DNA from: Alnus glutinosa
Lineage: Eukaryota > Streptophyta > Magnoliopsida > Fagales > Betulaceae
Assembly (NCBI RefSeq): GCF_958979055.1
Contig: NC_084896.1
Span: 620,001 to 684,000, forward strand
Direction of reading: 5' to 3'
DNA length: 64,000 nucleotides
Shown here piece by piece: positions 56,018-64,000 of the stretch. A model generated the notes under the pieces. The model made no database searches. It was not told the origin of the DNA and saw only the letters and a list, made by a program, of their open reading frames with translations. The number at the start of each line of letters is the position of its first letter. The first letter of the stretch is position 1. Made by a program: the position numbers and the translations under genes.

Positions 56018-58978
56018 TGTAATGTCCAAGAAATTATTTGATGAGTTTATTAGGAATTAAATTAATGTAAGCCCACTTAGTGTGGTAAAATCATACTTGA
56101 GGATTTAATTTAGAAAAGTGAAGAGAAAAGGTAGAATATTAGTAATTGATTTTTAGGATTAAATAAAAATAAGTCTAGTGTGGTAAAATGAAACAAAATG
56201 TTTTATTTTTATTCTATGGGCTCCTAGATAATAGCGTATTAAAAGAGAATAAGAATGATATTTTTGGAGGCCCAAATATGAAATTTCCACTAATGCCCAC
56301 ATATATCACTTAAGTGGGAGGGCATTTTTGAAAATTCCCACTTAAAGCATCTTATCCTTTATGTGAGGCTCGCGATTACTCCACTCTTCTATTCAGATTT
56401 TCCTCTCTTTTCCCCTACACACACAGCAGCTCTCTTGGTGCCTTCTTCTCCTCCCAAACCGTGAACCCATCTTCCCTCTCAACTCTAATCTCTTCTTCAC
56501 ATGAACTCGGTGTAGCAAGGATTTATGGACTGAATTTCGTGAAGAAGGCAAGAGCAAGTGTTTCTAGGGGTTTAAAACCGTAGGTAATTTCTCAAACCCT
56601 CTTGCTCTATCATTCTCTTTCACATGGGTTAAGGATTGAGCTATGAATTACACACCTTAAATTGGTTATAGCAGCACGTATGAGTGATTATAGGGGCTAA
56701 TTTGGTGGATTTAATTTCTGGAATTTCTCACTTTTCTTTCCCCATTCACGTGAAGCTTGAGCTTGGATCATGGGTCTGGCTTCCAAGTGAAAGTTTCATC
56801 ATCTACAAGACTAAAGTAGTGATTATCAACTTCAAAAGGGGTTCAATTTACCGATTATTCTAAGGTAAATTTGTAATCCCTAATTTTGCCTAAGTTAGGT
56901 CAATTTTTGGGTGTTAGATGGAATCCCTAAAAATTAGCTTGAGGCTTTTATATATAGTGAATTCCTATACATTATTTTAGCCATGGGTTGTTGAATTAAA
57001 GGATTAAGACTCTAATTTTGTTAATTGTTAAAGTATGGACATAAACCCTAAATTTGGTGGATTGTTATTTTGGTTGATTTAATCGATTGAGATTTGTAAA
57101 TTGGGTGATGATGTTGGTTTATGCTTACTAGTTAGAGATTGAGTTCTAATTGATTGGGTTATGTTGATTGGTGTAATTCATTGGTTGGATTCCCTATTGC
57201 TTGAGATTGTTCTAGCCAAAAGTGAGTTGTGATTTATGGTTGGATTTCTTGTCATGCTTGTATGGGTATGTTGATTATAAAATTGTTGTTAGCTTAGATT
57301 ATATTTTGGGAGATTAGATTTAGTGTAGGAGTTGATTTTGATGTCTAAAGATGAATTGTTAATGGCTAGGTTGATTTGTTAGAATTGTTGGAATTTAGAT
57401 GGTTTATGTTCTGATTCTTTGATGATGCTTTCTTAAGGTTTGTTGATAGAATTTGGTTGTGAATGAGTGGTTGTTATGGAGTAATTTGGATGGGCTGATT
57501 TGGAGGGACTTTGATGGAGTTTATGGCTACGGGCTTTGATCGATTTAATGAGCAATTTTGATGGGTGTTTTAAGTGGAATCCAAATTTGATTTTGGGTTA
57601 GTAACTTGAGGATGTTGGTTAGTTATGTGGAGGTTTTAGGAGGAAAAATATACCATTGTCATTATGTAAATAAACTGAGTTCAATGGTATATGGGATTTT
57701 ATTTTTATAAGATGGATTTGGTGATTCCTTGTAGTGGTCGATTATATGTAGTTTGGGAAATGTACGTGTCTATGTGGTTTTCATAGAAAATTTATGTATA
57801 TGCCTCAAGCGTTAGGAAATGAATATATATATATATGTGATTGTAACCTAATCTAAAATGAGTGATTAAATTGATATGTTATATAAGATTTAGGTTCTGT
57901 AATCTAAACTACCTAGATGGTTAGTAGCTAATAAAAGATAAAAGTATTGAATATAATAACAATGGTGTTTAAGGATAAGTAACAAATTAAGATATAAACC
58001 TAGAGCCTAAGACTAATATCATAAGAGACAAATATTATGATGTAAATTACTTAAACAACCCTAAATTTGTAAATATAAGCTAGTAATCCTATAGAAACAC
58101 ATAAATACACTATGAATCCATTATGTGACTATTTAGTAGCTAACTCACCTATCCATGTACCAAAGTATTTAAGTGCATCATCGGTTAGGTTTAAGAGTTG
58201 TATATGTATATTTATATATGTACATATATACATATGCATGCATACATTTTAAATATATATTGTTAACTTAGTAAATAAGCAACAAACCATCAATGGATTC
58301 ACAATGGTATTATGATGTAATAATTAAGAGTAGGCTAATAAATAGTAAACACATCTTAATGATAATAAGCGAAATAAAATGTGAACCTAAACCTAAATGA
58401 TAACCTAGTAGTAGCTTAAGATACTTAACTAGATTTAGACACGGGTAATGTGACGTGTGAGCACGCGGGTAGTCTATGTGTCATAGAGTGTAGAGTTCAA
58501 TAGCGTAGCCTAACGATACCAATGTTTGCAGGCACGCGTCATGATTGGAGACTTCAACTTGTTCTCCAATGTAGAGTTCAAGTAAATAGAACACGGGGAG
58601 TATTCGAGTCATGGGTTCTATGCAGCCAAGGTGAGTATTCTACTCACTAAGAAGTATTATTTTCATATATGATGAATTGTAAAATGTATAGTGTTTTATA
58701 AACCTGAACCAATTGTATGTTGATTATGATCTGTTTTGGATGCTTTGAGTACTTTTGAGTATATTGAAATTATGATTATGTTTTGAAATATGAATATGAT
58801 ATGTGATTTTAGAGTGAGTATAAGTTGGAGATTTAAGTTATGAAAATTGTCTAAGAAATGACATGTAGAACTGTTGATGTTTATAAAGAAAGCATGTGTT
58901 AAAAACATGATTATAAAATTAAATATATAGTATTTAAGCATGAGCATTGAGCATGAAACATGAACGCATAAACAAACT

Positions 58979-59400
58979 ATTAGGGGGATCTATGCCCCAT
59001 GGGCATGAACTAGAAGGGGGACATACGCCCCAGGGGGATCTGCGCCCCAAACGCATGAACTAGAAGGGGGGCATACACCCCAGGGGGATTTACGCCCCAA
59101 ACGCATGAACTAGTGGGGGATATACGCCCCTTACGTATAAACTAGTGGGGGGACATACGCCCCATACGAACACACGCATGAACTATGGGGGATCTACGCC
59201 CCTTACGTATAAACTAGTGGGGGGACATACGCCCCATACGAACACACGCATGAACTATGGGGGGACCAACACCCCAGGGGGATTTACGCCCCATACGAAC
59301 GTACACATAGACTAGTATTGGGAGATTTACGCCCTTTAGGAACATACACATGAACTAGTATTGGGGTACCAATGCCCTATAGGAATACAACAGAAACTTA
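58979..59400. repeat. Tandem array with GGGGGATCTACGCCCC units
   Basis: About 11 copies of a 30-45 bp unit such as gggggacatacgccccatac followed by gaacacacgcatgaacta. Each has a GGGG...CCCC pairing. It lies within the 56018 LTR. Confidence 0.93.
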
Positions 59401-59552
59401 CATGAGCATGTATAGTATTGTTTTCATGAGTGTAATGTTTTTATACTATGAGTAGTTTTGCTAGACGTATTAGTATGCATAAGAGTCTCAATGGAAAAGA
59501 ACTTATGTATATTTATATCAGATGGTTGCATGATTTAAATGCTATTGTTTCC

Positions 59553-59803
59553 TATAATGAATCTTCTACGTATAATCTTAGCTGTTTAGTATGTTTAAAC
59601 ATTTTCTATTTGTCGGTGTTTGCTATATCAGCTATGGGGGTTTTCAAACAAAAGTTTATAAAATTGGTGGCTGTTATAACGAATCTTCTACGTATAATCT
59701 TAGCTGTTTAGTATGTTTAAACGTTTTCTATTTGTCGGTGTTTGCTATATTAGCTATGGGGGTTTTCAAACAAAAGTTTATAAAATTGGTGGCTGTTATA
59801 GTG
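59553..59803. repeat. Two tandem copies of a 125-bp unit
   Basis: gaatcttctacgtataatct ... aaaattggtggctgttata occurs twice head to tail with about three differences. The reversed LTR at 5417 has the unit once (about 5950-6075), so the duplication happened in this copy. Confidence 0.92.
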
Positions 59804-60482
59804 TACGCATGACTAGAAAAATAAAAGTTGGTTCTTTGCGAAAATTCAGTGAATAGTATACCTCTGAGGTCTTAGTTTATTTATTTATGCTAAGATGGTG
59901 GGCTCATAATTCCACCTATACGGATGTGGCAAAACCCCACAACCGTATAGATGATGTTCCTTTGGTTGCAGGTATTCTGGTCGTAGTTGATGGTGTTGTA
60001 GAAGTGTGCTTGGGATATTATGACTGAAGCTTGCTGCAACGGTCATAATTGTAGGACTATGGGCGTCCTCTATTTTATAGGTTTAGTATATGTCTTGTGA
60101 CGCTTGTGTCACATATTATTTGTAAAGCCATTCTTTGATGCAATTATTATTTGGATAAGCCTTAAACAGATAGACATTATGGCTCTTTTGTGTAAATATC
60201 AGTTTATGTTTATAGATGTGACTTCTGTTGTTCCACTTATCAAAAAAAAAGATGTGACTTCTGTTGTTCCGATTATGTTTTCCGCTGCATAGATATTATT
60301 AGGTGTGTTACTCTAATAATCAGGTATATATTATGGGGTATGTACTGTAAGTTGGCTTTACGACATATCGTCGTGCCACTGTGATGACTTATTTATATTT
60401 TAAGAAATTAATGTTTATGTAAATGTTTTGTATAAAAAAAAAATAATAATAAAAAAAAAAAAAAACAGGTCGTCACAGGTAG

Positions 60483-60925
60483 CCACGTACTTTTTTAACT
60501 ATGTTGTGTTTTTATTGTTTTTAATTTTTTAGTTCTAATTGTTGATGTGAGAGGTTTATATATATATATTTTAATGTGTCATTATGAATTTAGAAGTTTT
60601 TTTGAACGTGGAAAAAATAAAGCAATATCCGCTATTAGTTTAGCATTATAAACCAACGACCATTTTTTTCAAATTGACTGTCCACATTTTACATCATTAT
60701 TCGTATTACAATATTTGCAATATCATTTTTCATTTTAAACGTTGGTGTGAGGATAATACATATTTATGAGAAGCATTCAGTACAATTTGCCTTAACAACA
60801 AAATTTGAAAAAGCAACACAAAATCAATATATGCATTTTATAAATGGTCGACATATACAAATTCATAAATAACCAAAATATGAAAAAAAAAAAAAAAATT
60901 TCTAAAAATGGTCCACATATACAAA
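60483..60925. other. AT-rich intergenic/intronic stretch
   Basis: No coding sequence or repeat structure recognised. Confidence 0.5.
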
Positions 60926-60926
60926 A

Positions 60927-61512
60927 TCACATTTTTAAAATAAAATTGTGGGATTGTTGAAAATAAAATTTAAACAAATATGCTGTATAATAAGATGATC
61001 GTACCCTATAATTTGAACCAAAATTAACCTCAATAATTTGGGAACAAGTTTTAAACAAATTTTCCACCGTCCACCATTTACAATAATATATTTTATTGAG
61101 CAATTTATAACAAATGTCTAAACCCATGTTTATATAAGCAAGAATTTTCAGAACAAGTTGCATCTACTATCGCAGGCTTAATATCAATAGAATCTAATTC
61201 AAAATTAGAAGCATGTGAAGTAGAAGTACTTAAATCAGAAGTCAAACCAGGCTTGTTCGAAATATCTGAATGAATACACAAATTATCACTTGAGAATTTT
61301 TTCACGAAATTTTCAGATTCCTTTAATTTATTCTCAAGTGTATCAATAATGTAAAATAGCAGGGCATTCTCAGATTTCAAAGAGTCAATCAAAGCATGTG
61401 ATTCAGATAACTGAACAATCAAATACTCTTTTTCTTGCTTCACCTTTTTAAACTCTTTATGAGAAATTTTAAATATTTGGCGATTATTTCTTTTAGATTT
61501 TATACTTAGCAT
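60927..61512 (-). pseudogene. Retrotransposon gag-type coiled-coil fragment
   Basis: The minus strand codes KKVKQEKEYLIVQLSESHAL, then IDSLKSENALLFYIIDTLEN and KLKESENFVKKFSSDN. This Lys/Glu/Leu-rich coiled coil with the SHA-IDSLK-EN phrase is familiar from plant copia-type (SIRE-like) gag proteins. 135 codons are open, then the sequence degrades left of 61105. No LTR or pol nearby. It ends only 85 bases from the bZIP zipper exon on the opposite strand. Confidence 0.5.
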
Positions 61513-61597
61513 ATCACCCTCTTAGTTTCCTTAATTGACTTGATTATTATTTTTGTTCATATGATATCTACTTCTGGATTCTTATCTTCACAACAAG

Positions 61598-61719
61598 AAT
61601 GTGAAAAACTACAAGCAATAGCGGAGATGTTGAGCATCGAGAGTTCCATGCTGAAGGACGAGCTAATGAGGCTTTTTGAGGACTGTGGGGAACTTGGTGA
61701 CGAAAACAATTCCATACTG
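61598..61719 (+). CDS. bZIP gene leucine-zipper exon
   Basis: Codes ECEKLQAIAEMLSIESSMLK followed by DELMRLFEDCGELGDENNSI. Heptad leucine/hydrophobic positions and the closing ENNSI match plant GBF zippers (ECE-LQ-RVE-L--EN--LRDEL-RLS-EC). Possible acceptor caacaag at 61597; donor gttcac at 61720. The preceding basic region is absent nearby. Confidence 0.6.
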
Positions 61720-62119
61720 GTTCACCATCTAAACCCTGCTTCTTTACTCTGATTCACTTTGTTTCTTTTTTGATGAATGAGTAACTTTTATTAACAAAAA
61801 CAACTGAACACTTTACAAAGAAAAGCTATAGCAAAACAACCCTACACAAAACCCAAACTAACCAAAACAGTAAGAAAATCCAGCAAACTATCCTCTACAA
61901 ATTAAAACAAAATCTCATCTATAACCCAAGCAAAAAGTCTTCTTGAATTCACCTTTGGAAATAAAACGGATCTTCGCTTCCCATTTAATTTGCTATAAAA
62001 GCTTCTCCTCAGACCATGGATTATTTTCATGCCTTAAAGCAAGATTCACTCTATTTGCCTTAGTTTTTGGTATATGGATGATATATAGTTCCACATACAC
62101 TACAAAAAAATCAAGAATT

Positions 62120-62400
62120 CTAGACGGTTTCAAACCGTCTAGAAATTGGAAAAAATTGTTTGGAAAATGGTCCAGACAGTTTCAAACCGTATAGGACAAT
62201 GGGTCTCTAATCCAGAAACTGTTCAAAAATTGAAAAAAAAACCGTATGGAAAACGGTCCAGACGGTTTCAAACCATCCAGGACAATGGGTCGCTAATCCA
62301 GGTTATGGACGGTTTGGGTCAAACCGTCTGCAACTCTAGACGGTTTGGACCAAACCGTCAAGAAAATTGTGGATGGTTTTGCCCAAAACTGTCCAGAATT
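62120..62400. repeat. CACTA-3 left subterminal repeats
   Basis: About eight copies, both orientations, of AGACGGTTT / AAACCGTCT. The matching right set is at 63285-63560. Confidence 0.9.
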
Positions 62401-63210
62401 TGTTATTTTTTTTTTAACAATTATAATAATTATAATTATAATTATTTTTTTAATATAATTATTATTCTTTTTTTTTTTTGTCCAGTAGTCAGAGCTTCTA
62501 CTTTCTACTTGAAATATCCACCATAAATTAGCTCCGGTTCTACCGAAAAACCATCGGAGAATCGGGCTTCTTCGGTTCTTCTCGTGTTCGACAGGTCACG
62601 ATCAATCTCCTTCAGGTTCCACTGAAAATCAACTGTAGATCCAGTCACTGGGATTCAAAAAATCCTTCACAAATCAAACCCAATAATTTTCAAACCCCCG
62701 TCTTTCAAACCCAATAATTTTCACAAATCAAACCCAAAAATCATCACAATCCAAACCTAAAACAAACACAAAATGTAAATCAAACCTAAGAATTTCACTT
62801 ACAAAAAAAAATAAAAATAAAAATAAAATTCAAAGATCCATCTGGTGGTTTGGAAGAGAGTGGTGTCGAGGAGGCTGGAGGGGGGGAGAGAAAGAGAGAG
62901 GAAGAGAGAACTGGCCAAAAATCCACATATTCCGGCTGGATCTGTCTCTGTATCCGGCCAGAGATCTGGCCGGGCCTGGGTTTCGGCCGGATCCAGCCGA
63001 AGATCTGCTCTTCCGCTTCAGATTCGACCTCAGCGACGTCACTAACTCCGTGTCCAGATCCTGCCGTCTCGTTCCCGTCACCCGTCTCAGTCGCCGACCG
63101 GAGAGAGAAGAAGAAGAACGAGAGGGAGAAAGAGAGATGAGGTCGAGACTCGAGAAAGAGATTTTTTTTTTTTTGAAGGGAGAGAGATCGATTTAGCTCT
63201 TTCTTTCTTT

Positions 63211-63247
<37 letters not shown>

Positions 63248-63284
63248 AAAGAAAGAGGAAAAAAATAAGTGCAGGCGATTTCAT

Positions 63285-63560
63285 TAAATTTATAGACGTT
63301 TTTTGGAAAACCGTCTAGAAATTTACAGACGGTTCTCCTTAAATCGTCTGAAAAAAACAAGGACAAAAAAATTTAGATGGTTTTTTTAAACCGTCTGTAA
63401 ATTTATAGATGGTTTTATTAAAACCGTCTGGAAATATAAATTTTTAGATGGTTTGGAAAAACCGTCTGTAAATTTATAGACGATTTAATTGAAACTGTTG
63501 TAATTTATTATTTTACGCATGGTTTTCAAAAAACTGTTAGTAATTTTTTTTTTTTTCTAG
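63285..63560. repeat. CACTA-3 right subterminal repeats
   Basis: Seven to nine copies of agacggtttt / aaaccgtctg, with spacers of the type gaaatttata. Confidence 0.9.
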
Positions 63561-63822
63561 ACAGTTTTCCATCAATAAATGAGAGTTTTTTTTTTGGTAG
63601 TGATAATAGATGTATGTTCTCATATTTTTACGTAACATGTGTTGTTTTGAAAACTAAAAATTAATATCTGGGTTTTTTCATGATTATAACCATTTTAAAG
63701 CTCATCATGCAAATCTCTTATGTTAAGTCTAAACTTCTTCTCACATACCACCCATGAGAAGGAGAAGTTTTACAAACTCATGTCAAATTCTGAAGCTGGT
63801 TTAATTAAAATCCATACTTGAT

Positions 63823-63849
63823 TATATATATATATATATATATATATAT
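63823..63849. repeat. (TA)n microsatellite
   Basis: Short alternating AT tract just upstream of the last bZIP exon. Confidence 0.9.
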
Positions 63850-63934
63850 TTGAATTCGATGTCATTATCATTCTCATTGTGATCTTTTTTGCACTAAACT
63901 ACTATTTCATTAAATTGGTTTGCTGATGGAACAG

Positions 63935-64000
63935 GATGAGTTAACAAAGATGTACGGGCCAAATGCAGTTTTTGACCTAATTGCTACGAACCCTAACTCT
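63935..64000 (+). CDS. bZIP gene last visible exon (partial)
   Basis: After a gatggaacag acceptor, DELTKMYGPNAVFDLIATNP plus NS continues in phase from ENNSIL. It resembles the DEL-R--G-EAVA-LE--N that follows the zipper in GBF proteins. Cut by the window end. Confidence 0.6.

Larger units (their letters stand above)
56018..60477 (+). mobile_element. Putative solo LTR of about 4.46 kb, gypsy-type
   Basis: Starts TGTAATGTCCAAGAA and ends CAGGTCGTCACA. The termini pair imperfectly as TGTRAYGWCC. Flanks GGAAG (56013-56017) and GGTAG (60478-60482) differ by one base, so the duplication is probable, not certain. The 3' part is homologous to the reversed copy at 5417-6956, which supports it as a repeat. 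There is no gag-pol. It holds two tandem arrays. The length is in the range reported for LARD-type LTRs. Confidence 0.7.
62098..63602. mobile_element. Complete non-autonomous CACTA element, CACTA-3 (1505 bp)
   Basis: Left end CACTACAAAAAAATC, right end TTTTTTTTTGGTAGTG, flanked by the 3-bp duplication ATA (62095-62097 and 63603-63605). Both ends carry many agacggtttnaaaccgtct inverted repeats (left 62120-62400, right 63285-63560). The interior has no transposase, only a GC-rich, purine-rich block (62850-63150) and A/T runs. It lies in the predicted intron between the bZIP zipper exon and the exon at 63935. Confidence 0.93.
48578..64000 (+). pseudogene. G-box binding factor-like bZIP transcription factor, TE-filled and probably broken
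   Basis: Plant GBFs bind CACGTG through a basic region plus leucine zipper and carry a proline-rich N-terminal MFMR domain. I can place five exon-like blocks: 48578-48664, 48760-48798, 49154-49228, 61598-61719 and 63935 to the window end. The first three are phase 0 throughout and resemble the MFMR; the last two resemble the zipper and the sequence after it. Between them lie over 12 kb of CACTA, LTR and minisatellite DNA, and I found no exon for the basic region (N-x7-R-x9-L) or for the usual middle part. The proline-rich and GVYAHP parts of the MFMR are also missing. The last exon runs off the window, so a decayed or chimeric gene is most likely, but large-intron splicing cannot be excluded. 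Confidence 0.55.

Noticed and set aside
49631..63602. One giant CACTA from 49631 to 63602
   Set aside because: The right terminus at 63602 has its own left partner at 62098 with a matching ATA duplication, so it belongs to the small CACTA-3.

Overview
The window is nuclear DNA of a dicot plant. It is AT-rich and has intron-split plant genes (a TIR-NBS-LRR resistance gene, a B3-domain gene, a G-box-type bZIP, and a GH1 beta-glucosidase fragment). Between them lie Ty1/copia, gypsy-type, LINE and CACTA elements. TIR-type NLRs rule out grasses, and the repeat style suggests a woody rosid, but I cannot name the species. Almost every host gene here is broken or shows a lesion, so this looks like a transposon-loaded, decaying resistance-gene neighbourhood.

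Left part (1-23 kb). Bases 1-603 repeat the segment at 32455-32900. Next comes a degraded CACTA transposon (605-4300, minus) with a LINE 3' end inside it. A duplicated segment at 4.27-5.4 kb reappears at 17.4-22.35 kb. Then come a reversed gypsy-type LTR piece (from 5417), an 800-bp foldback element (6957-7760), a two-exon beta-glucosidase fragment (8601-8790) and a DeSI/PPPDE-type peptidase exon (9491-9718). Copia-1 (9889-14767, TSD TAAAA) lies upstream of that exon, probably in its 5'-UTR intron. A 5'-truncated LINE (17928-21124) sits in the second copy of the duplicated segment.

Centre (23.2-32 kb). A five-exon TIR-NBS-LRR-C-JID gene lies on the minus strand (23247-28881). Its only clear coding lesion is a 4-bp insertion in the TIR exon. 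Its upstream region is tandemly duplicated (28.9-31.35 kb), and the second copy has no coding sequence.

Centre-right (33-47 kb). A two-domain B3 (REM-like) gene on the minus strand (exons at 46845, 38960 and 33223) has been stretched to almost 14 kb. Copia-2 (33840-38818, TSD CTGCT) sits in exon 2. Copia-3 (39820-46461, TSD TCTCC) sits in intron 1, inside an oppositely oriented gene fragment.

Right part (47-64 kb). A G-box-binding-factor-like bZIP gene on the plus strand starts at 48578 and runs off the window end. Its introns hold a CACTA end (49631), a telomere-motif minisatellite, a 3.23-kb solo LTR (50492-53724, TSD AACTA), a second putative solo LTR of about 4.46 kb (56018-60477), a gag fragment and a complete non-autonomous CACTA (62098-63602, TSD ATA). 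I did not find the exon for the basic region. All exon boundaries were inferred by eye from splice signals, reading phase and remembered family motifs. No alignment or database search was run.
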